From: Acidimicrobiales bacterium
GTDB taxonomy: Bacteria > Actinomycetota > Acidimicrobiia > Acidimicrobiales > JAUJNH01
Reading direction: 5' to 3'
Length of the DNA: 64,000 nt
Assembly (NCBI GenBank): GCA_030448245.1
Contig: JAUJNH010000007.1
Span: 124,001 to 188,000 of the forward strand
Each line of letters starts with the position of its first letter. Position 1 is the first letter of the stretch. This document shows positions 8,222 to 16,071 of this stretch, piece after piece. The notes below the pieces were generated by a model, which saw nothing but the letters and a program-made list of their open reading frames with translations, did no database searches and was not told where the DNA came from. The position numbers were made by a program, and so were the translations under genes.

Positions 8222-10095
8222 CGCTGCCCTGACCAGCGGCGCGCGAGGGCGCCAGCCAGCATCGCCACCACCTCGGGCGGCGCCTCGAACCGGCGCCGCC
8301 CGTCGATGGCGCCGACGGCCACGAGGCCTCGGACGGCGCTGGTGAGCAGCACCGCGTCGGCCGCCACGAGGTGGTCGACGCCCAGCCGGCCGATGCGAAG
8401 CGGCACCCCGCAGTCGACCGCCTCGTCGAGCAGGGCGCGGCGGGTGACACCGGGGAGGATGCGGCCGTCCAGCGGCGGCGTCCAGAGGCGGCCGTCGACC
8501 ACGGCGAACACGTTGGCCCAGGTGGCCTCGAGCACCGACCCCTCCTTGTCGACCAGCACCGGGACCAACGGGGCGTGCTGCCGCTCCAGGTCCTCCAGCG
8601 CGCCGCGAGCCGCTCGCTTGTGGCCGCCCAGGCCGCCGGGCCAGCTGACGAGCGCGACGTCGGCGGCCGACCAGTGGCCGTCGAGCACCGGCGGTCGACC
8701 GGCCGGGGTGACCGTGACGCTCGGCGTGGCGCCGGCCTCGTCGATCCGCAGCCGCCACGACCCCGGCCCCAGGGCGGTGACGGCCGCCTCCACCGCGGGA
8801 CCCGCGTCCAGCCCGGTGGAACGCCGGAACCGCGCCAGGTGGGCCTCCCGCTCCACCACGAGCCCGTCGGTCACCAGCAGCGTGTCGAGGCAGGGGCCCG
8901 GGCCCGGGTCGGCCACGGCTGCCGGCGGTGCGGGGACTCCCCAGGGGGGCAACCCGGCGGCGGCCAGCACGGGCGCGGCCTTGGCCACGCACTCGTCCCA
9001 CTCGGCCACCCCGTCGCTGTCGGCCACGACCCCGCCGCCGACCCCGAGCCACAGGCGCCCGCCGGCGATCTCGAAGGTCCGGATGGCCACGTTCAGCTCG
9101 ACCCCGTGGTGCGGCGAGGCCAGGCCCACCGCGCCGCAGTACGCCTCGCGAGCGGTCGGCTCGAGCCGGCAGCACAGCGCCTCGGCTGCCACCTTCGGCG
9201 CCCCCGTCACCGAGCCCGGCGGGAAGCACGCCCGCACCAGGGCGGCGTCGCCGGCGTCCTCGGCCAGCGCGCCCTCGACCGTCGACACCAGGTGCCACAC
9301 GCCGGCCAGCGGCCGGGCCTCGAGCAGCCGCGACACCCGCACGGTCCCCGGGGCGCAGACCCGGCCCAGGTCGTTGCGCACCAGGTCGACGATCATCACG
9401 TGCTCGGCCCGGTCCTTCGGCGCCTCGACGAGCTCGCGCCGGCCTGCCTCGCCAAGGGCTCTGGTCCCCTTGATGGGCTGGCTGCTCGCCAGGCGGCCGT
9501 AGCGGAGGAGGAACACCTCCGGGGACAGGCTGCAGACCGCGCCCTCCTCGGTGGCGACAAAGGCGGCGCGCCCGGGCTGCAGCCGTGACCCGGCGGCGCA
9601 CCACAGGCCCAGCGGCGAGCCCTCGAAGGGCGCCTCCAGCCGCAGGCAGACGTTGGCCTGGTACAGCTGGCCGGCGGCGATCCGCAGCACGGCCTCCTCG
9701 ACCGCGCCGACGTGGTCGGCTCGGTCGGGGCGGGCGACGAGCTCGCCGCTCGACCAGCCCAGCGACGGCCCAGGACGGGCGAGGCGGGACTGCCACCGGG
9801 CCACGTCGTCCGGGTCGGGCTGGGCGACGGCCTCCACCCACCAGCGCCCCTGGTCGTCACAGCGGCAGATCGACTCGAAGCGGGCCAGGGCGGCCGGCGG
9901 CCGGGCCACGGGGCGGTCGCCGTCCGGCGGCAGGCGCTCGAGGCGCCGGCCCAGGCGGTAGCCGAGCCAGCCGGCCCACGTCCCGGTCGAGGTCAGCTCG
10001 AGCAGGGCGAACGGGTCGTCGTCGGGACCGGCCACCTGGGCGGGCCGGTCGGCCAGGACGGCTCCGCCGCCGCACCAGTCCCCGATGAATGCCAC
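8188..10095 (-). CDS. Aminodeoxychorismate synthase component I fused to aminodeoxychorismate lyase (PabB-PabC)
   Basis: A fusion of two p-aminobenzoate enzymes of folate synthesis. The N-terminal two thirds are PabB/TrpE-like, with IKGTRALG, VDLVRNDLGRV, GSVTGAPK and the GVGGGVVADSD ending. These are the chorismate-binding motifs. The C-terminal third is a PLP-dependent aminodeoxychorismate lyase (PabC), with ATWANVFAV, ILPGVTR and the VLLTSAVRG ending. The start is unclear. GTG at 10095 is the first in-frame start after the upstream gene ends, but about 20 plausible coding residues precede it. A longer form would overlap the DUF885 gene. Confidence 0.85.
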   Translation of the reverse strand: MAFIGDWCGGGAVLADRPAQVAGPDDDPFALLELTSTGTWAGWLGYRLGRRLERLPPDGDRPVARPPAALARFESICRCDDQGRWWVEAVAQPDPDDVARWQSRLARPGPSLGWSSGELVARPDRADHVGAVEEAVLRIAAGQLYQANVCLRLEAPFEGSPLGLWCAAGSRLQPGRAAFVATEEGAVCSLSPEVFLLRYGRLASSQPIKGTRALGEAGRRELVEAPKDRAEHVMIVDLVRNDLGRVCAPGTVRVSRLLEARPLAGVWHLVSTVEGALAEDAGDAALVRACFPPGSVTGAPKVAAEALCCRLEPTAREAYCGAVGLASPHHGVELNVAIRTFEIAGGRLWLGVGGGVVADSDGVAEWDECVAKAAPVLAAAGLPPWGVPAPPAAVADPGPGPCLDTLLVTDGLVVEREAHLARFRRSTGLDAGPAVEAAVTALGPGSWRLRIDEAGATPSVTVTPAGRPPVLDGHWSAADVALVSWPGGLGGHKRAARGALEDLERQHAPLVPVLVDKEGSVLEATWANVFAVVDGRLWTPPLDGRILPGVTRRALLDEAVDCGVPLRIGRLGVDHLVAADAVLLTSAVRGLVAVGAIDGRRRFEAPPEVVAMLAGALARRWSGQRQRWALRRKML

Positions 10096-10157
10096 CGCTC
10101 GGGGCTCGGCGTGCAGGTGGGCGGCGACGGCCCACGGGTCGGCGCGCCCGGCGAGCG

Positions 10158-11831
10158 CTACCCGAGGCGTGCCAGCTCCTGGCTGAGGAGGTCGAGGCCC
10201 AGCGGCCCGAGGTCGAGCGCGGCGGCGTGGAAGGCCTTGAGGTCGAAGCCGACGCCTTGGCGGCGGCGGGCGTCCTCCCTCGACGCCAGCCACACCCGCT
10301 CCCCCACCTTGTACGAGATGGCCTGGCCCGGCCATCCCAGGTAGCGGTTGACCTCGTCGCGCACCCACGTCGGCTCGAGCGTGGTGCGGGCGGCGAGCAG
10401 CTCACGCATCGACGCCGCCGTCCACACCTCGCCGGTGCGCCACCCGAACGGGTTCGGCGGGATCCGGAGGCGGAGGTGGGCCCCGATGTCGACCACCACC
10501 CTGGCCGCTCGCAGCGCCTGCCCGTCGAGCATCCCGAGGCGGTGGCCGGGGTCCTCGAGGTAGCCGAGCTCGTCCATGAGGCGCTCGGCGTAGAGGGCCC
10601 ACCCCTCGCCGTGGCCGCTGACGAAGCACGCAGTCCGCTGGAACCGGTTGAGGTTGGCAGCGTTGAGCGTGACCTGCGCCACCTGGAGGTGGTGGCCGGG
10701 CACGCCCTCGTGGTACACGGTGGTCACCTCCTGCCAGGTCGAGAAGTCCTCCTGCCCGGGGGCCAGCGACCACCACATGGTGCCCGGCCGGCTCAGGTCC
10801 TCGGACGGCCCCGTGTAGTAGGCGCAGGCGTTGCCCCCCGGCGGGGCGATCTCGCAGCGCAGGGTCGAGATCGAGTCGGGGATGTCGAAGTGGGTGCCCT
10901 TCAGGCCGGCGACCGCCCCGTCGGACAGGTCCTGCATCCACCCTCGCAGCGCGTCGGGGCCGTGGATGGTCCTGCTCGGATCGGCGTCCAGGGCGGCCAC
11001 GGCGTCGGCCACCGAGCCGCCAGGGACGATGGCCCGGGCCACGGCCGCCTTTTCGTCCTCGATGCGGGCGAGCTCGTCCCAGCCCCACTGGTAGGTCTGC
11101 TGCAGGTCGAGGTGGGCACCGGTGAAGACCCGCGCCTCGAGCGGGTAGCGCTCGGGCCCCACCGCGTCGTCGTCGGCCGCCGCCGGGCCCAGCTCGTCGA
11201 CCAGGAACCGTGCCAGCTCTGCGTAGGCGGCCTCGGCGGCGGCGGCCGCCGCGGCCAGGCCGGGGACGTCGGGGGCAGCATCAGCCAGCCCCGAGAAGAA
11301 CCCGGCCCCGTCCTCCAGGCCCGCCCAGCGCCGGCACTGGGCGGCCACCTCGACCACCTGGCGCCGGGCCGGCACGAGGTCGCGACGGATCCCCTCCCGG
11401 TAGGTCTCGACCAGCCCACCGATGGCGCCAGGCACGGCGTCCAGCCGGAGCCGGACCACGTCGCGGTCGTCCCGGGTGGCGTTCGGCATGAGGTCGAACA
11501 CCTGCCGCAGGTCCTGGGCGGGGCTGGTGAGGACGTTGAGGTTGGCGAAGGGGAGCCCCGCCTCGTAGCGCTCGAGCTCGAGCCCGAGCCGCTCCTGCAT
11601 CAACGACCGGGCGACCCGGTCCCGATCGTCCTGCGGAGCGGCGCCGGCCAGGCGGGCCAGCGTCCGCCGCACCAGCGCCTCGCCCTCCGCGATCCCGGCC
11701 GGTGACAGGTCGTCGAGCTCGGAATCGTGACCCGAGACCCCGAGGTAGGTGGCAAGCATCGGCGACAGCGAGCACAGGTCCTCGACGTAGCGGTCGGCGA
11801 CGTCCGGGACCGACGGGGGGGCGGCGTCCAT
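10158..11831 (-). CDS. DUF885 family metallopeptidase-like protein
   Basis: A 557-residue protein with the DUF885 zinc-site motif HEGVPGHHLQ near residue 372, followed by GHGEGWALYAERLMDELG, which supplies the second acidic ligand. These proteins resemble gluzincin peptidases, and relatives have been reported as cytoplasmic or secreted peptidases; no signal peptide is visible here. The start is ATG at 11831. The gene precedes pabB-pabC on the same strand and overlaps its likely start region, but there is no known metabolic link. A tRNA-Ala gene is encoded divergently just upstream. Confidence 0.85.
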   Translation of the reverse strand: MDAAPPSVPDVADRYVEDLCSLSPMLATYLGVSGHDSELDDLSPAGIAEGEALVRRTLARLAGAAPQDDRDRVARSLMQERLGLELERYEAGLPFANLNVLTSPAQDLRQVFDLMPNATRDDRDVVRLRLDAVPGAIGGLVETYREGIRRDLVPARRQVVEVAAQCRRWAGLEDGAGFFSGLADAAPDVPGLAAAAAAAEAAYAELARFLVDELGPAAADDDAVGPERYPLEARVFTGAHLDLQQTYQWGWDELARIEDEKAAVARAIVPGGSVADAVAALDADPSRTIHGPDALRGWMQDLSDGAVAGLKGTHFDIPDSISTLRCEIAPPGGNACAYYTGPSEDLSRPGTMWWSLAPGQEDFSTWQEVTTVYHEGVPGHHLQVAQVTLNAANLNRFQRTACFVSGHGEGWALYAERLMDELGYLEDPGHRLGMLDGQALRAARVVVDIGAHLRLRIPPNPFGWRTGEVWTAASMRELLAARTTLEPTWVRDEVNRYLGWPGQAISYKVGERVWLASREDARRRQGVGFDLKAFHAAALDLGPLGLDLLSQELARLG

Positions 11832-11887
11832 GGAAAAGCCAGTCTGCCCCGGCGGGCAGCCGGTGGTAACGTGCCCGGTCCGCAGAC

Positions 11888-11960
11888 GGGGCTATAGCTC
11901 AGTTGGTAGAGCGCTTCCATGGCATGGAAGAGGTCGCCGGTTCGATTCCGGCTAGCTCCA
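11888..11960 (+). tRNA. tRNA-Ala (GGC)
   Basis: The sequence folds as a 73-nt tRNA. The acceptor stem GGGGCTA pairs with TAGCTCC (one G-U pair). The D arm is GCTC...GAGC, the anticodon stem CTTCC/GGAAG holds the loop ATGGCAT with anticodon GGC, and the T arm is CCGG-TTCGATT-CCGG. The 3' CCA is not encoded. Nothing suggests it is used as an integration site. Confidence 0.95.
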
Positions 11961-11964
11961 CGGT

Positions 11965-11978
11965 GCGCCCGGGGGCGC
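11965..11978. terminator. Possible bidirectional terminator hairpin
   Basis: GCGCCC and GGGCGC form a 6-bp stem around a very short loop, between the tRNA-Ala 3' end and the stop of the convergent rsfS gene. No U tract follows, so this is a weak call. Confidence 0.3.
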
Positions 11979-12358
11979 TACTCGCCCACGGCGAGCTCGG
12001 CGTCCCAGTCGACCCGGCCCGCGTCCTTCCAGAGGCGCTCGAGGTCGTAGTAGGCCCGCCACTCGTCCAGGAAGACGTGGACGATCATGTCGCCGTAGTC
12101 GAGCAGGATCCACGACGCCTCGTCCTTGCCCTCGACCCGCAGCGGCGAGGTGCCCCCCTCCTCCTTCACCCTGCGCTCGACCTCCTCGGCGACCGTGCGC
12201 ACCTGCCGGTCGTTGCCGGCCGAGCAGATCACGAACGCGTCGACGATCCCGAGCAGCGAGCCGACGTCCAGGACGACGGGTCGCTCGGCCTTCTTGTCGG
12301 CCGCGGCCAGGGCGGCCACGCGGCACAGCTCGAAGGTGTCGGGCGAGGTCAGGGGCAA
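11978..12358 (-). CDS. rsfS: Ribosomal silencing factor RsfS
   Basis: A 126-residue RsfS/Iojap protein, which binds ribosomal protein uL14 and blocks subunit joining during starvation. Typical segments are VVLDVGSLLGIVDAFVICS, NDRQVRTVAEEVERR, and WILLDYGDMIVHVF followed by YYDLERLW. I chose TTG at 12358 because a perfect GGAGG sits 7 nt upstream and homologues begin there. The longer in-frame reading adds an unrelated tail. nadD is the next gene upstream on the same strand, as in many bacteria, but 171 bp away. Confidence 0.9.
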   Translation of the reverse strand: MPLTSPDTFELCRVAALAAADKKAERPVVLDVGSLLGIVDAFVICSAGNDRQVRTVAEEVERRVKEEGGTSPLRVEGKDEASWILLDYGDMIVHVFLDEWRAYYDLERLWKDAGRVDWDAELAVGE

Positions 12359-12529
12359 GGCAGGTCCTCCAATGGGGTCGTCGACAGCCAGCCAGCGCAG
12401 ATCGGTCGAGCCGAGCCGTTTCGGCCCGGTGCAGCCTCCAGCAGTCGGCCGCGGCGCAGCCATCCAGCGGAAGAGACGCCCCTCACGCGAGGGCGACCCC
12501 GCACGGCGTGCCGAGGTCGCAGCGCTGGC

Positions 12530-13165
12530 TCACGCCTCGGGGCCCTCGGGCAGCCGCTCGTCCATCCGCTGGGCAGCGTACAGCCCACGTCGGCGAAGCT
12601 CGCGCACTGCCGCCGCCGGCACGAGGTAGTCGAGCGGGCGACCGTCGGTGACCCTGGCCCGCAGGTCGGTGGACGACACCTCCAGCGCCGGGATCTCCAC
12701 GACGTCGGCCCGCCACCCCGCCGGCACCGCCGGCGGGGGCGCCCCGGGGCGGTTCACGATGGCCAGCCGGCACCGGGCCCGCACCTCGTCCAGCCGCTCC
12801 CAGGTGTGGAGCGAGGCGGCGACGTCGGCCCCGATGACCAGGACCAGGTCGGCCTCCCGGTCCCGGGCCCGCAGAGCGGCCAGGGTGTCGGCGGTGTAGC
12901 TGACCCCGCGGCGGGCCACCTCGAGGTCGCTCGCCTCGACGCCGGCCACGTCGCCGACGGCTGCCCGCACCACGGCCAGGCGGTCGGCGGCGGGCGTCAC
13001 CACCCGTGACCCCTCCTTCTGCCAGGGCCGGTTGGCCACCACGAGGAGCACCACGTCGAGGTCGAGGGCGTGGCGCACGTTGACCGCGGCCACCAGGTGC
13101 CCGACGTGGATCGGGTCGAAGGTCCCCCCGAACACCCCGACCGCCCGCCGAGCCGGCAGGCTCAT
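12530..13165 (-). CDS. nadD: Nicotinate-nucleotide adenylyltransferase
   Basis: A 211-residue NadD that adenylates nicotinate mononucleotide in NAD synthesis. The nucleotidyltransferase signature GGTFDPIHVGHL lies at residues 14-25. The second motif of the fold, ISSTDLR-like, appears as VSSTDLRARV. ATG at 13165 puts the fold at the expected distance from the N-terminus. The gene belongs to the classic proB-proA-nadD-rsfS series, but proA is about 16 kb away here. Its neighbour upstream is the F420-type oxidoreductase, 25 bp away on the same strand. Confidence 0.92.
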   Translation of the reverse strand: MSLPARRAVGVFGGTFDPIHVGHLVAAVNVRHALDLDVVLLVVANRPWQKEGSRVVTPAADRLAVVRAAVGDVAGVEASDLEVARRGVSYTADTLAALRARDREADLVLVIGADVAASLHTWERLDEVRARCRLAIVNRPGAPPPAVPAGWRADVVEIPALEVSSTDLRARVTDGRPLDYLVPAAAVRELRRRGLYAAQRMDERLPEGPEA

Positions 13166-13190
13166 GTGCTCCCTGAACGCCGCGGCGGCC

Positions 13191-14120
13191 TCATGTGCCG
13201 GCGAGCTGCTCGACGACCGGGGCGAAGGGCTCGATGTCGTCGACGTGGAAGACGTAGTACGAGAAGCCGTACCGCTCGCGCCGCTCCCGCAGGGTGTCGC
13301 AGACCTGGTCGACGGTGCCCACCACGACCATCGGCACCTCGAGGGCGGCGACGGGGTCGAGCCCGAAGCCGGGGGCCATGGCCTCGGCCAGGCCCTGGCG
13401 GTCGTCGGTGATGGCGGCCACGAAGGTGAGGATCTGCAGCTCGAGACCGGCGAAGCGGTCCCCGGCCGCCTCGCGGATCCAGGCCACCCGCTCGGTGAAG
13501 CGTTCGGCGGTGACACTGGCGGCCACCTCCGGGCCGATGGTTCCGGCCCGCAGGTTGGCGTTGACGCCCACGATGTCGGCGTGGCGGGCGGCAAAGCTCA
13601 GCACCCTCCTGCCGCCCCCGCCCACCAGCAGGGTGGGCCGAGGCGAGCGGAAGGGCCGCGGCATCCCCGTGGCCCCGGCCACCTGGTAGTGCGCGCCCGA
13701 GAACGTGCAGGTGCCGTCAGCCCAGAGCGCCTCGACGATCTGCACGCCCTCTTCGAAGCGCTCGACCCGCACGCTGGGCTCGTCGTAGGGGATCCCGGAC
13801 TGGTCGTAGTCCGCCTTCATCCACCCGGCCCCGAGGCCGACCTCCAGCCGGCCCTCGCTGAGCAGGTCGAGCGTGGCCATCTCCTTGGCCAGGACGACGG
13901 GGTGGCGGTAGTCGTTGTCGAAGACGAGGGCGCCGACCTTCAGGGTGGTCGTCGCCTCGGCCGCCGCGGTGAGGGCCACGATCGGTCCCCACTGCTCGCC
14001 CAGGTGGTCCGGCACGTACAGGGTGGCGTAGCCGAGGGACTCGACCTTGCGGGCCAGGTCGCGCCACGCCAGCCCGCTGGGGGCCCCCTCCAGCTGGACG
14101 GCGAACCGGAAGGGCTGCAC
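13191..14120 (-). CDS. LLM-class F420-dependent oxidoreductase
   Basis: A 309-residue luciferase-like monooxygenase-fold protein. It has the family's LYVPDHLG, KEMATLDLLSEGRLEVGLGAGW and PTLLVGGGGRRVL segments. The pattern resembles the actinobacterial TIGR03621-type subgroup, which is predicted to use the deazaflavin F420. The substrate is unknown. It lies between nadD and a short LacI-type regulator on the same strand, so it may be part of the regulator's transcript. F420 use is a family inference; no F420 biosynthesis gene lies in the window. Confidence 0.8.
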   Translation of the reverse strand: MQPFRFAVQLEGAPSGLAWRDLARKVESLGYATLYVPDHLGEQWGPIVALTAAAEATTTLKVGALVFDNDYRHPVVLAKEMATLDLLSEGRLEVGLGAGWMKADYDQSGIPYDEPSVRVERFEEGVQIVEALWADGTCTFSGAHYQVAGATGMPRPFRSPRPTLLVGGGGRRVLSFAARHADIVGVNANLRAGTIGPEVAASVTAERFTERVAWIREAAGDRFAGLELQILTFVAAITDDRQGLAEAMAPGFGLDPVAALEVPMVVVGTVDQVCDTLRERRERYGFSYYVFHVDDIEPFAPVVEQLAGT

Positions 14121-14130
14121 GGGCGGGCGG

Positions 14131-14607
14131 TCAGGCCGGGTCCGTCAGCGCGGCGACGGCGAGGGCGCCGGCCCCGTCGCCGGCCGGGACCCGGGTGGCC
14201 CCCCGCGGGACCCGACCCTCGCCCAGCACCACGAGCGGCCTGCCGGTCTTGGCCCACGCCGTGGCCGCCTTGTCGCTGCCTGACACCACGACCCCGTCCA
14301 CCCCCCGCCCGGCCAGGAAGGCCACGCAGGTCGGCGGGGCCACGACCAGGAGGTGACCGGCCTCGGCGGCGGCTGCAGCCATGGCGGCCACGTGCTGGGT
14401 CGAGGCCCCATCGGTGACGTAGGCGATGATCTTCGTGCGGCCGCTTCGCATCGAGGCCGCCGAGGCGTCGGCCACGTAGCCCAGCTTGCGGGCGGCCGCC
14501 TGCACCTTGGCCCGGGTGGGCTCGCTGACCCCCGGACGGCCGTTCAGGGCCACGCTGGCCGCCGAGAGCGAGACGCCGGCCGCCCGGGCGACGTCGATCA
14601 GGCGCAC
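14131..14607 (-). CDS. Short LacI-family DNA-binding regulator
   Basis: A 158-residue protein. The first ~50 residues are a textbook LacI helix-turn-helix and hinge (LIDVARAAGVSLSAASVALNG, SEPTRAKVQAAARKLGY). Only the first part of the sugar-binding-like core follows (IIAYVTDG, VDGVVVSGS, RPLVVLGEG), and then the gene stops, where normal LacI proteins have about 170 more residues. GTG at 14607 has GGGGAG 5 nt upstream. A LacI-type operator lies 36 bp upstream. It could be a minimal regulator or a truncated gene. DAHP synthase diverges from it. Confidence 0.75.
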   Translation of the reverse strand: MRLIDVARAAGVSLSAASVALNGRPGVSEPTRAKVQAAARKLGYVADASAASMRSGRTKIIAYVTDGASTQHVAAMAAAAAEAGHLLVVAPPTCVAFLAGRGVDGVVVSGSDKAATAWAKTGRPLVVLGEGRVPRGATRVPAGDGAGALAVAALTDPA

Positions 14608-14642
14608 CCGCGCTCCCCGCTCCACGGCGGCGGAGGCTAGGG

Positions 14643-14656
14643 GTGAAACGTTCCAC
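14643..14656. promoter_or_regulatory. LacI-type operator between lacI-like and DAHP synthase genes
   Basis: GTGAAACGTTCCAC is a 14-bp near-perfect palindrome around a central CG, the standard form of LacI-family operators (TGNAANCGNTTNCA). It lies 36 bp upstream of the short regulator and 72 bp upstream of the divergent DAHP synthase start. Autoregulation is the likeliest use. Confidence 0.6.
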
Positions 14657-14727
14657 GGGCAAGAGCGACGGACGCCCCGCCCCGGCACCCTTTGCCGAAG
14701 AGGGGGGCGGTAAGGGACGATGGGGTC

Positions 14728-16071
14728 GTGGCACAGACCTGGACGCCGTCGTCGTGGCGCGACCTGCCAGTGGTGCAGCAGCCGGTCTGGCCCGACCCGG
14801 CCGCAGTCCAGCTGGCCGAGAAGCACCTCGCATCGGTGCCTCCGCTGGTCTTCGCCGGCGAGGCGCGCCAGCTCACCACCGCGCTGGGTGAGGTGGCGGC
14901 CGGCCGCGCCTTCCTCCTCCAGGCCGGCGACTGCGCCGAGAGCTTCTCCGACTTCTCGGCCGACTCCATCCGGGACAAGCTCAAGGTCATCCTCCAGATG
15001 GCGGTGGTCCTCACCTACAGCAGCGGGGTGCCGGTCGTGAAGGTCGGGCGGATCGCCGGCCAGTTCGCCAAGCCCCGCTCCAGCGACACCGAGGTCGTCG
15101 CCGGCCTCGAGCTGCCCAGCTTCCGGGGCCACAGCGTCAACGACGACCTGCCCACGGCCGAGGCCCGCACCCCCGACCCCCAGCGGCTGGTGCAGGCGTA
15201 CCACCAGGCCGCCGCCACGCTGAACCTGCTCCGGGCCTTCACCAAGGGTGGCTTCGCCGACCTCAGCCGGGTCCACACCTGGAACCAGCAGTTCGTCACC
15301 GCCAGCCCGCAGGGGCGGCGCTACGACCGGCTCGCCGGCGAGATCGACCGGGCGATGACCTTCATGCGGGCCTGCGGCATCGACCTCGACCGGGAGGCCG
15401 GCCTGCACCAGGTCGACTTCTTCACCTCGCACGAGGCGCTTCTCCTCGGCTACGAGGAGGCCCTCACCCGCCGCGACTCGCTCACCGGCGAGTGGTACGA
15501 CTGCAGCGCCCACATGCTGTGGATCGGCGAGCGCACCCGCCAGATCGACCATGCCCACGTCGCCTTCCTCGACGGCGTCCGCAACCCGGTGGGCGTGAAG
15601 CTGGGCCCACAGGCGACCCCCGAGGCGGCGGTGGAACTGGCCCGCCGCCTCAACCCCGAGCGTATCCCCGGCCGCCTCACCTTCATCAGCCGGATGGGCG
15701 CCGGGCAGGTCCGCCACGTCCTGCCCGGCGTGGTGCAGGCGGTCGCCGACGAGGGCACGCCGGTCGTCTGGGCGTGCGACCCGATGCACGGCAACACCTT
15801 CAGCGCCGCCAACGGCCGCAAGACCCGCCGGTTCGAGGTGGTCGTCGACGAGGTGGCCGGCTTCTTCGAGGTGTGCCGGGCCGCCGGCGTGTGGCCGGGC
15901 GGGCTCCACTGCGAGCTCACCGGCGACGACGTCACCGAGTGCCTGGGCGGCGGCGAGGACGTCCTCGAGGCGCAGCTCGACGTCAACTACACCAGCGCCT
16001 GCGACCCCCGCCTCAACGCCCGCCAGTCGCTCGACCTGGCCTTCCGCATCGCCGAGCTGCTCCGCACTTAG
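14728..16071 (+). CDS. Class II 3-deoxy-7-phosphoheptulonate synthase
   Basis: A 447-residue class II (plant-type) DAHP synthase, the first enzyme of the shikimate pathway. It condenses phosphoenolpyruvate and erythrose 4-phosphate. Typical segments are QAGDCAESF (metal-binding Cys), [37 protein letters not shown] and [20 protein letters not shown] at 14728 matches the usual start [10 protein letters not shown]. The protein ends within 4 bp of the convergent leuS end. A LacI-type operator lies upstream, but whether it acts on this gene is unknown. Confidence 0.92.
   Translation: MAQTWTPSSWRDLPVVQQPVWPDPAAVQLAEKHLASVPPLVFAGEARQLTTALGEVAAGRAFLLQAGDCAESFSDFSADSIRDKLKVILQMAVVLTYSSGVPVVKVGRIAGQFAKPRSSDTEVVAGLELPSFRGHSVNDDLPTAEARTPDPQRLVQAYHQAAATLNLLRAFTKGGFADLSRVHTWNQQFVTASPQGRRYDRLAGEIDRAMTFMRACGIDLDREAGLHQVDFFTSHEALLLGYEEALTRRDSLTGEWYDCSAHMLWIGERTRQIDHAHVAFLDGVRNPVGVKLGPQATPEAAVELARRLNPERIPGRLTFISRMGAGQVRHVLPGVVQAVADEGTPVVWACDPMHGNTFSAANGRKTRRFEVVVDEVAGFFEVCRAAGVWPGGLHCELTGDDVTECLGGGEDVLEAQLDVNYTSACDPRLNARQSLDLAFRIAELLRT

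Noticed and set aside
11880-11960. tRNA-Ala as an integration site
   Set aside because: No integrase or repeat of its 3' end lies nearby, unlike the tRNA-Pro case.
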